From assembly GCA_021790005.1 (NCBI GenBank), contig JAJYIP010000004.1:1-34580 (forward strand): a DNA stretch of 34,580 nt. The letters are read 5' to 3'. The translations under genes and the position numbers were made by a program. Source of the DNA: a bacterium (GTDB lineage Bacteria; Patescibacteriota; Saccharimonadia; Saccharimonadales; UBA4665). This document shows positions 16,397 to 26,738 of this stretch, piece after piece (position 1 is the first letter of the stretch; every line of letters begins with the position of its first letter). The notes below the pieces were generated by a model that was given only the letters and a program-made list of their open reading frames with translations, was not told the DNA's origin and searched no databases.

Positions 16397-17830
16397 ATGA
16401 GCAAATACTACGTAACTACTTCAATTCCCTATGTCAATGCCGAGCCGCATATCGGTTTCGCTATGGAGTTACTCTACGGTGACGTGCTGGCCCGTGCTGC
16501 CCGCAGGCACGGACAGGAGGTTATCTTTTCGACTGGTACGGACGAGCATGGCGGCAAGATTGAAGAGAAAGCTAAAGAACAGGGAAAATCTACTGAGAAA
16601 TACGCCGATGAAATTTCCGCTAGATTCTTGGAACTAACCAAAACCCTAATGATCAGCAATAACCGGTTTATTCGCACTACCGACAGTGGGCATGTCCAGC
16701 GCGCCGGCGTTATCTGGAAACAGTTGTCCAAAGATATCTATAAAAGCAAGTACGAAGGCTGGTACTGTATCGGTGATGAGGCTTTTTTCACGGATACAGA
16801 AGTCAAGGCGAACGGCGGGATATGCCCGGCACATAACCGGCCTTATGAGAAGTTGGTCGAAGAGAATTATTTCTTCCGCCTAAGCAAATATACCGACAAA
16901 ATCAGAGAGGCGATTGAATCTAAGAGTTTCATTATTACGCCGGACACCAGACGCAATGAAATCCTGTCGATTTTAAACCAGGGCTTGGATGACATATCTA
17001 TCAGCCGTCCGAAAGATAAGATTTCCTGGGGCATACCGGTACCGGGTGACTCCACTCAGGTTATGTATGTCTGGTTTGAAGCTCTGATGAACTACATTAC
17101 TGTGCTTGGTTTTCCTGAACACGACGATTTTAAGGAATACTGGCCGGCCGATGTCCAGATTATTGGCAAAGACATTTTGAGGTTTCATGCCGCCATCTGG
17201 CCGGCAATGCTTTTGTCACTTGATATCGATTTACCCAAGCGACTTTATGTACACGGCTTCGTAACCGCCGACGGCAAGAAAATGAGCAAATCTCTCGGCA
17301 ATGTTATTAATCCTTTTGATGTTGTTGAGTCATACGGCGTTGATCCTTTCAGATACTATATGTTGCGCCACATTCCCAGTTATGACGATGGCGATTTCAG
17401 CTGGCAGAAATTTAATGACGCCTATAACTCAGAACTGGCTAACGAGCTTGGAAACCTGGTGCAACGCAGTATTGCGATGGCTATCAAATACTTTGGCGGC
17501 AAGGTTAAAAACATACCCCCGTCTGAGCATGACACCAAGGCGTATGAAACGGCTGTTGAAGCTTGCCGATTTGATAGGGCGTTAGACGATGTCTGGGAAC
17601 AGATCCGTTCGCTTAACCAGTATATTGATGAGGAAAAACCTTGGGAAGTCGCCAAATCCGGTGACGATGACCACCTTAACGAAGTGATTGCTTATTTAAT
17701 CAGTAGTGTGCGCGAGATTGCTGAGCTGCTTTTGCCATTTTTGCCAAACGCTGCCGCTAGAATCCAGGAAGCTGTAGGTGACGATGAAATTAAGCCGATT
17801 GACGGTATGCTTTTTCCTAGACGAGATTAG
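16397..17830 (+). CDS. metG: Methionyl-tRNA synthetase
   Basis: This 477-residue class I synthetase charges tRNA-Met. The HIGH motif is PHIGF at residues 17-21 and KMSKS lies near 295-299 (KKMSKSLGN). Other conserved blocks are STGTDEHG, GWYCIGDEAFF, VWFEALMNYITVLG and FHAAIWPAMLLSL. The connective-peptide zinc site is reduced: only one Cys is seen in GGICPAHNRPYE. The anticodon-binding helical domain is present, but the C-terminal tRNA-binding (EMAP/Trbp111-like) extension is absent, as in other compact MetRS. An upstream TTG at 16376 could extend it by 7 residues, but the ATG matches the family start. Confidence 0.95.
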   Translation: MSKYYVTTSIPYVNAEPHIGFAMELLYGDVLARAARRHGQEVIFSTGTDEHGGKIEEKAKEQGKSTEKYADEISARFLELTKTLMISNNRFIRTTDSGHVQRAGVIWKQLSKDIYKSKYEGWYCIGDEAFFTDTEVKANGGICPAHNRPYEKLVEENYFFRLSKYTDKIREAIESKSFIITPDTRRNEILSILNQGLDDISISRPKDKISWGIPVPGDSTQVMYVWFEALMNYITVLGFPEHDDFKEYWPADVQIIGKDILRFHAAIWPAMLLSLDIDLPKRLYVHGFVTADGKKMSKSLGNVINPFDVVESYGVDPFRYYMLRHIPSYDDGDFSWQKFNDAYNSELANELGNLVQRSIAMAIKYFGGKVKNIPPSEHDTKAYETAVEACRFDRALDDVWEQIRSLNQYIDEEKPWEVAKSGDDDHLNEVIAYLISSVREIAELLLPFLPNAAARIQEAVGDDEIKPIDGMLFPRRD

Positions 17831-17835
17831 CTAAC

Positions 17836-18648
17836 ATGGAATTGATCGATACTCACTGTCACATTCAATCTATCGGACAAACCACAGGCGAAGACAATAC
17901 GATAAAACTTTGGCAGCGCCTTGGTTCCAGTCCTGAAGAAGTTATAAGCGCAGCCAATAATGCTCATGTTAAGCAAATGGTATGCGTCGGATGTGACGTT
18001 ACGGATAGCGCACTGGCAATTGCTTTTGCGAATCGGTACGACCCTTGCTACGCTGCGATCGGCATACACCCCCATGAGGCCAAACGCTATTTTAATAACT
18101 CGACCGCCCAACTGGAGTTTAAGCAATTGGCCACAAGCTCTAAAGTTGTTGCTATTGGCGAATGTGGTCTAGATTATTTCTATAATCATTCTGATCCGTC
18201 CGAACAGTTGGATATGCTTAAATTTCAACTGGATTTGGCTATAGATACCGGCTTGCCGGTTATATTCCATGTCCGACAGGCATTTGACGATTTCTGGCCG
18301 CTATTTGATACTTACGCCGGCAAGCTTAAGGGCGTGCTTCATAGTTTCACGGACAATAAGCTCAATCTTGAGGCGGCTATCGAGCGCGGTTTATTTATAG
18401 GTGTTAACGGCATAGCGACGTTTGCAAAAGAGCCCGCCCAACTGGAGGTTTACAAGGCTATCCCGACTAATCATTTACTACTTGAAACCGACTCGCCTTA
18501 CTTGACGCCAATACCTTATCGTGGTATTATAAATGAGCCTAAACATGTTTTAACGGTAGCCGAATTTATGGCACGACTTAGAGGGGAAGCACTTAATGAA
18601 CTGGCTGAACGCACAACGGCCAACGCCCGCTTGCTTTTTGGGTTATAA
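17836..18648 (+). CDS. tatD: TatD-family metal-dependent DNase
   Basis: The 270-residue TIM-barrel hydrolase of the amidohydrolase fold has metal-binding motifs in order: DTHCHI at the N-terminus, GIHPHEA, AIGECGLDYF with the bridging Glu, FHVRQA, LHSFTDN and LLETDSPYLTP with the final Asp. The family is a 3'-5' exonuclease on single-stranded DNA/RNA and processes damaged DNA or D-aminoacyl-tRNA. TatD commonly sits beside metG, as here (5-base gap), and often near ksgA. Its stop overlaps a TATAAT box for the following gene. Confidence 0.93.
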   Translation: MELIDTHCHIQSIGQTTGEDNTIKLWQRLGSSPEEVISAANNAHVKQMVCVGCDVTDSALAIAFANRYDPCYAAIGIHPHEAKRYFNNSTAQLEFKQLATSSKVVAIGECGLDYFYNHSDPSEQLDMLKFQLDLAIDTGLPVIFHVRQAFDDFWPLFDTYAGKLKGVLHSFTDNKLNLEAAIERGLFIGVNGIATFAKEPAQLEVYKAIPTNHLLLETDSPYLTPIPYRGIINEPKHVLTVAEFMARLRGEALNELAERTTANARLLFGL

Positions 18649-18649
18649 T
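18644..18649 (+). promoter_or_regulatory. -10 box at the 3' end of tatD
   Basis: A perfect TATAAT overlaps the tatD stop codon and lies 16 bases before the ATG at 18666, which would give a leader of about 10 bases. No clear -35 box and no Shine-Dalgarno. Confidence 0.5.
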
Positions 18650-18665
18650 TAAAGCTTGTGATCTT

Positions 18666-18980
18666 ATGAGGATAGTAAATACCACCAATATTGTTAGCAA
18701 GGAAAAACTTCAAGAAAGCTTGGAGTTGATTCCTTACCGTCTCAAAGAGGTTCAGTTAGCGGTCGACAGGGTTATTAATGCCTATCAGGCCGAACAGAGT
18801 CGCCGCAATCCCGAGCCTGTCGCTAAAATTATTAAAGAACCAGTCGAGGCAACGCGAGCCTATGTAGCCACCACTAGTCTTGAAATAAGCAATCAAACAA
18901 AAAGTAATGGTCAGCTTAATGAAGAGCTAATCCGTGCCAGCATTGGTGTAATTTATGAAGACCAGCAGAAAGTGGCCTAA
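18666..18980 (+). CDS. Small unknown helical protein
   Basis: A 104-residue protein, not recognised, with no signal or membrane segment. Residues about 12-45 form an amphipathic helix (EKLQESLELIPYRLKEVQLAVDR), and the rest is polar and Thr/Glu-rich with a short C-terminal helix. It is followed after 3 bases by another small unknown gene, and the two probably form a unit between tatD and the cysteine desulfurase. Its own -10 box lies upstream. Confidence 0.6.
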   Translation: MRIVNTTNIVSKEKLQESLELIPYRLKEVQLAVDRVINAYQAEQSRRNPEPVAKIIKEPVEATRAYVATTSLEISNQTKSNGQLNEELIRASIGVIYEDQQKVA

Positions 18981-18983
18981 GCC

Positions 18984-19352
18984 ATGTTCAATTATCTTAA
19001 AAAAGTCTTAAATCCCACCGATGCCACTCAAGAGCACTATCGCCGAATTATAAACTTCGAAGCGAAAATCGGCGGCGGGTTATTTGGTAAGGTCGAATCG
19101 ACTCGACAACGCCGTTTTTTCTGTTTGGACGAACGAACCTGGGTTTGGCATGAAGAATGGTATGACGATCATAAGAAGCTGCATCGTTCGACTGTGCGCT
19201 ATGACGTGCATCCAGACGGTATCTATAAGGTTGGTCATGATCGATCCAGACACGCCTTGAACGATCAGGAGCTTGAGAATTTTTATATGGCAGTGCGGCT
19301 TTACGGCCATAAAATTGACAAAGAACTACATCAGCTGGTCGAGCAGTCATAA
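18984..19352 (+). CDS. Small unknown basic protein
   Basis: A 122-residue soluble protein, not recognised. The central part is rich in aromatic and charged residues (RRFFCLDERTWVWHEEWYDD, then STVRYDVHPDGIYKV), suggesting a small beta-sheet domain flanked by helices (YLKKVLNPTDATQEHYRRI and LENFYMAVRLYGHKIDKEL). It lies 3 bases after the previous small gene and 16 bases before the cysteine desulfurase, so co-transcription with both is likely. Function cannot be assigned from sequence. Confidence 0.62.
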   Translation: MFNYLKKVLNPTDATQEHYRRIINFEAKIGGGLFGKVESTRQRRFFCLDERTWVWHEEWYDDHKKLHRSTVRYDVHPDGIYKVGHDRSRHALNDQELENFYMAVRLYGHKIDKELHQLVEQS

Positions 19353-19368
19353 AGCGAGTCAATTCAAC

Positions 19369-20511
19369 ATGGCAAAGATTGTCTATCTAGATTATGCCGC
19401 CGCCACGCCGTTAGACAAAGAGGTCCTGTCTTTAATGCAACCTTTCTTTAGCGTAGATTTTTTTAATCCCTCAGCGGACTACTCAGCCGCCCGTCACGTT
19501 CGTCAAGCCTTGGATATGGCGCGCTCAAAAATTGCTTATTGGCTTGGTGCTCAAGCTAACGAGATTATTTTCACGGCAGGTGGCACCGAGGCTAATAACT
19601 TAGCCATTCATGGCGTGATGGCCGCTTATCCATCCGCTAAGCTTTTACTTAGCGCCATCGAACACGAGTCGGTGCGCCAACCGGCCGCTCGTTATAACCA
19701 CCAGGTGATCCCGGTCGATAATGAGGGCCGGATTAGTCTTAGTGCCGTTGAAAAATTAATTGACGATCAGGTTGTACTCGTTAGTGTGATGTACGCTAAT
19801 AACGAAATCGGTAGCGTCCAGCCCATCCGTGAAGTCGGTAAAGTGATCGAAAAAGTTCGTGACTCTCGGCGCAACCGTGGTATTGAACTACCATTGTTGT
19901 TGCATGTAGACGCCTGTCAAGCAGTCAACTATTTGGATTTGCATGTCAATCGTCTCGGTGTCGATTTGATGACTATTAACGGTGGCAAAATATATGGACC
20001 AAAACAGAGTGGGGCGCTTTATGTTTCCAGAAACGCTAAGCTTACGCCGGTAATTAGCGGCGGTGGTCAAGAGCGTAACCTGCGTTCCGGTACTGAGAAT
20101 GTGCCTGCGGATATAGGTTTGGCGGCAGCACTGGACTCCTCCCAGTCAAGTCGCCGCGAGCAAACACTTAAAACTGAGGAACTGAGAGACTATTTCATAG
20201 CCAAACTGGAGAAGACTTTTAAGCAGGTGATTATTAACGGTTCGCGTCGGTTCCGGTTGGCCAACAATGTGCACGTGACTTTCCCCGGTCAGGACAATGA
20301 AAGTTTACTGATTGGACTGGACCATAACGGCGTAATGGCCGCTGCCGGCTCGGCCTGCAATGCTTCAAAAGAAGAATCGTCTCATGTATTGTTGGCGCTG
20401 GGCTTAAGTGATGCGCACGCCCGTGCATCACTACGTTTTTCTTTGGGGCGTGCCACAACCAAAGCCGATATTGATTATACAATTAAAATCCTCAGTTCAC
20501 TCGTATCTTAA
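19369..20511 (+). CDS. iscS: Cysteine desulfurase (NifS/IscS family)
   Basis: The 380-residue PLP enzyme takes sulfur from cysteine as an enzyme persulfide for thio-modified tRNA and Fe-S clusters. Features are LDYAAATPLD at the start, TAGGTEANNLAIHG, SAIEHESV (PLP-stacking His), VDACQAV, the PLP lysine K207 in NGGKIYGPK (family SGHKxYGPK; the His before Lys is Gly here), RSGTENVP and the persulfide Cys C330 in GSACNASKEESSHVL. The active-site loop is of the longer, IscS/NifS class I kind. No IscU-type scaffold is adjacent; mnmA lies 6.3 kb downstream, so tRNA thiolation is a likely use. The start at 19369 gives MAKIVYLDYAA. Confidence 0.92.
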   Translation: MAKIVYLDYAAATPLDKEVLSLMQPFFSVDFFNPSADYSAARHVRQALDMARSKIAYWLGAQANEIIFTAGGTEANNLAIHGVMAAYPSAKLLLSAIEHESVRQPAARYNHQVIPVDNEGRISLSAVEKLIDDQVVLVSVMYANNEIGSVQPIREVGKVIEKVRDSRRNRGIELPLLLHVDACQAVNYLDLHVNRLGVDLMTINGGKIYGPKQSGALYVSRNAKLTPVISGGGQERNLRSGTENVPADIGLAAALDSSQSSRREQTLKTEELRDYFIAKLEKTFKQVIINGSRRFRLANNVHVTFPGQDNESLLIGLDHNGVMAAAGSACNASKEESSHVLLALGLSDAHARASLRFSLGRATTKADIDYTIKILSSLVS

Positions 20512-20538
20512 AAACTGGTTTGGTTAGTAATATGAGTT

Positions 20539-20567
20539 TTGCCATATTCGTCGGCTTACGCTATATT
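20539..20567 (+). promoter_or_regulatory. Promoter of the F1-like ATPase operon
   Basis: TTGCCA (20539-20544), a 17-base spacer and TATATT (20562-20567) form one of the best promoter matches in the window. It lies 47 bases before the first ATPase gene at 20615, which has GGTGGG as a plausible ribosome site. Confidence 0.68.
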
Positions 20568-20614
20568 ATTTCTTAAGCAGTAGCGCTATATATTCAAGAA
20601 ATGGTGGGTCAATA

Positions 20615-21238
20615 ATGACAATCTGGTGGTTAGCGGCGATTATAATCGGGGCAGTGTGGGCTTGTATCGGTTTTATCTGGCAGGTTATGAAATTAAATCG
20701 GATCGAGACCGCCAACAATAAACAGGGGTTTGATCAATTAACAGACGGTGCCAGTAAAGATGTCGAGCATATTTTTAATGAGGAGTTCAGAGAAGAGTTA
20801 CGTAATCGCGGCCGACTGCATTTCGAAAAGATCATAGGTGAAAACGCAATGTTTTTACAGCAGGATCTACGCCTGACTACCTCGCAGCTTAATGATTACA
20901 TGAAGCAGGAGCTGTCGAGCAAGTTGCATGAAGAGTTTGCCAAGTATGAGGAGTCGATCACCGACGCCAAGCAACTGGCAATTGAATCGATCGAAAAGAC
21001 CAAACAGACTATCGAGGAAGAACGGGTCAAGCTAAGCGACCAGCTGCAAACTGAAGTTGAGAACGAGAAAACCCGTTTAATCAATCGTTTCGAAGAAAAT
21101 ATGGCGGACATCGTAAATCATTATGTGTTAGCGGCTATCGGTAAGCAGATCGATTTAAGTGATCAGCTGGAATATATCCTAAGCGAGCTGGAGGCTAATA
21201 AACAGGCTATATCCGAGGATATAAAGCATGGCGCTTGA
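20615..21238 (+). CDS. atpF: F-type ATPase b-subunit-like protein
   Basis: A 207-residue protein with one N-terminal membrane helix (residues about 4-26, WWLAAIIIGAVWACIGFIW). A long charged helical region follows, with coiled-coil character at residues about 75-175 (YEESITDAKQLAIESIEKTK, then QTEVENEKTRLINRFEE). The C-terminal end (VLAAIGKQIDLSDQLEYILSELE) is helical. This is the architecture of the peripheral stalk subunit b, and its place before delta-, alpha-, gamma-, beta- and epsilon-like genes supports that role. The sequence is divergent, and there are no a or c genes upstream. It overlaps the next gene by 11 bases. Confidence 0.7.
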   Translation: MTIWWLAAIIIGAVWACIGFIWQVMKLNRIETANNKQGFDQLTDGASKDVEHIFNEEFREELRNRGRLHFEKIIGENAMFLQQDLRLTTSQLNDYMKQELSSKLHEEFAKYEESITDAKQLAIESIEKTKQTIEEERVKLSDQLQTEVENEKTRLINRFEENMADIVNHYVLAAIGKQIDLSDQLEYILSELEANKQAISEDIKHGA

Positions 21239-21722
21239 CAATCTTAAACTTCCTATCCAGCTAATATCTCAAGGTGATGTAGGACGAGTGCGGCGCGAAC
21301 TCAAAGATCTGGATGACTTTATCTGTCAGGCCAATCTGCGGCAACCTGGTACTCCGCTTAAAACCTTGCCTAAAACTTCGCGTGGGCTAAGCGACTTTGC
21401 GGCCATTAATAAAATTAATTTATTGAACGAAGGAGATAGAGAGTCTGCCACAGCATCCTTGAACGACCTGATTGTACGCGCCCCAGTTGTGCATATAAGT
21501 TTCGCGGTCGACCCGTCGGCAGCTTTCATGGCCAAGATTGCTATCTGGTTTAGGGATAAAATTGATCCACTAACTCTTATTAACGTCGGCTTGGAACCAA
21601 ATATAGCGGCCGGCTGTACGTTACAGACGGATAATCATTACCATGACTTCAGTTTGCGTCAGCATTTTTACGATCAGCATCAATTACTGATGACCATGAT
21701 TAAGGGGGAGGCGGCTCGATGA
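21228..21722 (+). CDS. atpH: F-type ATPase delta-subunit-like protein, divergent
   Basis: The 164-residue protein resembles delta only in its C-terminal part: the segment [20 protein letters not shown] (about 128-147), then DFSLRQHF, matches the usual delta ending (DPSLIGGVVIRVGDRVID.S). The N-terminal six-helix bundle that normally grips alpha is not recognisable; instead there is a polar region with [19 protein letters not shown] near residues 20-38. It sits exactly at the delta position of the operon, overlapping both neighbours (11 bases with b-like, ATGA with alpha). The assignment rests on synteny plus the C-terminal match. Confidence 0.65.
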   Translation: MALDNLKLPIQLISQGDVGRVRRELKDLDDFICQANLRQPGTPLKTLPKTSRGLSDFAAINKINLLNEGDRESATASLNDLIVRAPVVHISFAVDPSAAFMAKIAIWFRDKIDPLTLINVGLEPNIAAGCTLQTDNHYHDFSLRQHFYDQHQLLMTMIKGEAAR

Positions 21723-23142
21723 GCGACAACCGTCACTTTGATCATTTGGTTGAAAAAGGCAATCCGATTGGTGAAATCATCGCCATTGAGAATTTTTTAG
21801 TTAAAGTTCGTGGCATGCAGCCAGTTAATAATCGAGCCTTAGTTATGTTCGAGGATGGTACCAAGGGTTATGTCCACGATATTCGTGACGATTATGTCAC
21901 CGTGCTGTATCTAGGTGGTAGTCAGTTGTTTGTTGGCATGAAAGTCGTTATGCAACACGATAAACTGGTGACGAAAGTCGGACGAGACTTTATTGGGCGG
22001 GTAATTAATGTTTTTGGTGAGCCGTTGGACGGCAAGGGTCCGATTGCGGCTGATGCTGTCTGGCCGGTTTTTAACGATGCGCCGATGCTTTATCAGCGTG
22101 AGGGGCTAAGCGACCTGCTGGCTACCGGAGTGACCGTTCTTGACAGTATGTTACCGATTGTTAGAGGCCAGCGTCTGGCTGTTTTAGGTGACAGTAAGTC
22201 CGGTAAAACAAGTCTAGCTTTACAGATTGCCACTAACCAAGCTAAGGACGATGTTGTCGTCATCTACGTGCTGATAGCTAAGCGCCGCACCGATATCAGC
22301 GCGCTCTTGGCTAGGCTGGAAGCCAGTCAATCGTTGGATAACTGTATCATAATCGTGTCGACCATATTTGAGTCGTTAATTGTCAGCTATCTGGCGCCTT
22401 ACATTGGTTGTGCTATGGGTGAATATCTCTGGCAAAAGACCGACCAGGATGTGATGATTATCTATGATGATTTAACTAGCCATGCCCATATATATAGGGA
22501 AATATCCCTGTTGAGCCGGACGAGTCCGGGGCGCGATTCCTATCCGGGCGATATGTTTTACGCCCATTCCTCGCTGCTTGAGCGGGCTGGCAAACTAGTT
22601 AGCAATCATAAAACTTTTACCAGTCTGCCGATTGTTCTGGCTGACGGTGGTGACATTACAGCCTTCCTCCCAACCAATATCATGTCCATTACCGACGGAC
22701 AATGGATATTGGATATGAAAATTTTTAAAGATACAATGCGACCAGCGATTAATATTGGGCTAAGTGTTACCCGTGTCGGAGGAGTTGGGCATAATGATCG
22801 CCAGAAGGCACTTAACGCTGAGGCCATGAAACTATTAGCGGATTACGAAGAAGCTCAGGAATACGCTCATTTCGGATCCGAACTGGCACTGGCTTCTCAA
22901 AATGCTTTAATGCGTGGCCGGCAGTTGTATCAGCTTATGAATCAGCCAAGTCAAGCGCATTTCTCGACTACGGCCCAGATGTTACTGTTGGATATAGTGC
23001 TGCACGCTCCACAGGATTCGCCCTTGAACGTCGAGGCCTTGAAAGCTAACGTCGAGACCGCTGCCGCCAAGATCAAAAACGAGTCCGATTATAACTCAGT
23101 CAGAGACGACTTGCAAAAATCTAGTCTAGTGGAGCTGAAAAA

Positions 23143-23146
<4 letters not shown>
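21719..23146 (+). CDS. atpA: F1-ATPase alpha subunit-like, divergent
   Basis: The 475-residue protein has the alpha/beta F1 fold order: N-terminal barrel ([13 protein letters not shown]), [19 protein letters not shown], then a nucleotide domain. The P-loop is GDSKSGKT at 157-164 (family GDRQTGKT). YDDLTSHA and [21 protein letters not shown] follow the alpha pattern (YDDLSKQA, LLLRRPPGREAYPGDVF). The Arg finger that completes the catalytic site is retained as R352 in GLSVTRVGG (family GLSVSRVGS). It is shorter than the usual about 505 residues, mainly at the termini. Overlap ATGA with gamma indicates coupled translation. I regard it as a paralog or diverged lineage of AtpA. Confidence 0.9.
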
Positions 23147-25300
<2,154 letters not shown>

Positions 25301-25301
<1 letters not shown>

Positions 25302-25576
25302 TGGCAGAAGCTAAGCCGGCCGATACAACTAAAACCATACACGTTAAAGTCGCTTCACCATTCCAGGTATACTTTGACGAATCGGCCTATAGCGTATCTG
25401 CCGTTAACGGTACGGGTCCGTTCGATGTTCTGCCTGGACACCATAACTTCATTACCCTGCTTATTCCCTGTGAGATTAAGATAAGGACCACTAGTGATGA
25501 AGACATGAAGATACGTATCAGCGGTGGTATGATGCACGTCAAAGCCGACATGGCTAGTGTTTTCCTAGATGTTTGA
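25301..25576 (+). CDS. atpC: F1-ATPase epsilon subunit-like, beta-sandwich only
   Basis: The 91-residue protein contains just the N-terminal beta-sandwich of epsilon: KVASPFQVYFDESAYSVSAV, then GTGPFDVLPGHHNFITLL (family GPFGVLPGHAPLL) and ISGGMMHVKADMASVFLD. The C-terminal helical hairpin (about 40-50 residues in most bacteria), which inhibits ATP hydrolysis, is absent. In normal enzymes this sandwich binds gamma and the c-ring. Last gene of the ATPase operon. Confidence 0.85.
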
Positions 25577-25713
25577 GGGCGTTTTGGTTGTATAAGCAGA
25601 TTCCCCGGATTGTTCGTTACGTCGCAAAAACCCTACACGAGGGCGCTGCTATACCGCTCAATCTAGGTATTCATTCAGGTGTGCTTTTTATACAGTGTCA
25701 CCTTGAACTAGGG
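25577..25713. other. Non-coding gap after ATPase operon with weak hairpins
   Basis: No convincing gene. AGGG-CG-TTTTG (25576-25586) can pair with CAAAA-A-CCCT (25625-25634) around a 38-base loop, which may mark the operon end; no T-run follows. A short inverted repeat AGGTG/CACCT lies near 25678-25702. A 66-codon TTG-started frame through this stretch lacks a ribosome site and looks like chance. Confidence 0.35.
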
Positions 25714-25741
25714 TGCTATAGTGAGGTTAATAAAACGGAGG
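25714..25741 (+). promoter_or_regulatory. Extended -10 promoter and strong ribosome site for the peptide gene
   Basis: TGC-TATAGT (extended -10, 25714-25722) is followed by GGAGG (25737-25741), 6 bases before the ATG at 25748. The strong Shine-Dalgarno is unlike the near-leaderless starts of many native genes here. Confidence 0.5.
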
Positions 25742-25747
25742 ACAGAC

Positions 25748-25927
25748 ATGAATACCCTAGAGACTATAAGTAGTAGCGAACCAGACCAATCAAAAACTTT
25801 ATTTGAAATACTCGCAGTTAAAACTGATGTTTCGCAAAAGTTAGGAGAGATAATTATGGCAACTCAAACCAGAACTTATTTGGGGCCGGGTAATTACGAC
25901 TCCGACACCGACCATTCGGATTATTAA
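25748..25927 (+). CDS. Candidate RiPP (graspetide-type) precursor peptide
   Basis: A 59-residue peptide with a two-part layout. Residues 1-36 form a leader-like region (SSSEPDQSKTLFEILAVKTD, then VSQKLGEII). From Met37 comes a tail MATQTRTYL-GPGNYDSDTDHSDY, rich in Thr/Ser/Tyr and Asp. Graspetide cores are short C-terminal stretches where Thr/Ser/Lys side chains are joined to Asp/Glu by ATP-grasp ligases, and this composition fits. The strongest support is the nearby frame resembling such a ligase (26457-26738). A second AGGAG at 25843-25847 precedes Met37, so the tail could also be made separately (23 residues). Alternatives: a small antitoxin, signal or unrelated peptide. Confidence 0.5.
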   Translation: MNTLETISSSEPDQSKTLFEILAVKTDVSQKLGEIIMATQTRTYLGPGNYDSDTDHSDY

Positions 25928-25960
25928 TTCAATTTTTTAACAGGTACTGTAAATTAGTGC

Positions 25961-26485
25961 ATGAACAAGGATTACGCTTCTATTTTGTCTACAATGATGA
26001 GAGAGGATCAACAACTCATATTATCGATAGACGAAAACCCGAAGTTATTTCAAAGACAAAACAAAAAACATATTGCTCAGCTGAGACAAATCCTTGAAGA
26101 AATTAAAGAGCCAAGAATCTCTATACTTGGGTACAACGGCGCATTGGCTGCTTGGTTAATTGTTCAGCATGCTAATTATGATGTCTCTTTTCAAAGGAAA
26201 TATCTAAATATAACCAAAAAGCTTTATAGAAATAATCCAGACGAGGTATATAAAGAAGGCATAGCTTATCTAGAAGATAGAATTTCCGTACAAGATATAG
26301 GTAAACAGTTGTACGGAACCCAATTTAAAGACTCTTTGGAATTTGATAACAGCCTTGAACCTTATCCAATACTTAATATCGATCGATTGGCAGAAAGAAG
26401 AAAAAAAATGGGACTATCTAATATTGAAGAGTATATCAAGGAACTAGAACAGGTCTATGGAAAAAAAGTTATTTATAGCTTCTAA
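25961..26485 (+). CDS. DUF6624-family protein
   Basis: A 174-residue soluble protein. The central block fits the DUF6624 family pattern as I recall it: GYNGALAAWLIVQHANYDVSFQ (about 57-78), then AYLEDRISVQDIGKQLYGTQF and a late LAERRKKMGLSNIEEYI. The family has no proven function and occurs scattered in accessory regions. The gene is visibly more AT-rich than neighbours, with many AAA, ATA, AGA and TTA codons, suggesting lateral transfer. It lies between the peptide gene and the ligase-like remnant, which overlaps its last 29 bases. No Shine-Dalgarno is seen; the start follows a T-rich stretch. Confidence 0.75.
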   Translation: MNKDYASILSTMMREDQQLILSIDENPKLFQRQNKKHIAQLRQILEEIKEPRISILGYNGALAAWLIVQHANYDVSFQRKYLNITKKLYRNNPDEVYKEGIAYLEDRISVQDIGKQLYGTQFKDSLEFDNSLEPYPILNIDRLAERRKKMGLSNIEEYIKELEQVYGKKVIYSF

Positions 26486-26738
26486 TTCTTATGATGGAAT
26501 TAATACTGATTCGGTAGCCAATGAAATAGCTAGATCTTTAGATTGTTAAATATTTCGCTATGATGCCAATAAGATGAATTTAGGCAGAACGGTTATCGAG
26601 CTGTCTATCGGCAATCGAGAAGAAGAATATTCCATCATCAATTCAAATGGTCGGTGGTACTGGCTTGAACATGGACTAGGATTGCCTATTTCAATGTCCC
26701 TAGCAAAGTTGTTGGTCAATATCTTTCACGAACATTAG
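26457..26738 (+). pseudogene. Remnant resembling N-terminal domain of an ATP-grasp RiPP ligase
   Basis: From ATG 26457 the frame reads MEKKLFIASNSYDGINTD, continues SVANEIARSLDC, then has TAA at 26547-26549. Without a frame change it goes on IFRYDANKMNLGRTVIEL through SNGRWYWLEHG to a final stop at 26736-26738 (30 + 62 codons). This fits the pre-ATP-grasp domain of MvdC/MvdD/GwsG-like ligases: an N-terminal I..SNS.D..TD.V...L strand-helix, then a (F)RYDAD/N-like strand and an aromatic WYW/WYR motif. Normal ligases are about 320 residues, so the ATP-grasp catalytic domain is missing. The in-frame stop plus truncation indicates decay. Homology is from pattern memory and is moderate. Confidence 0.5.

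Noticed and set aside
25573-25773. 66-codon TTG-started frame between the ATPase operon and the peptide gene
   Set aside because: No ribosome site, no domain-like composition, and it overlaps the promoter and ribosome site of the better-supported peptide gene.
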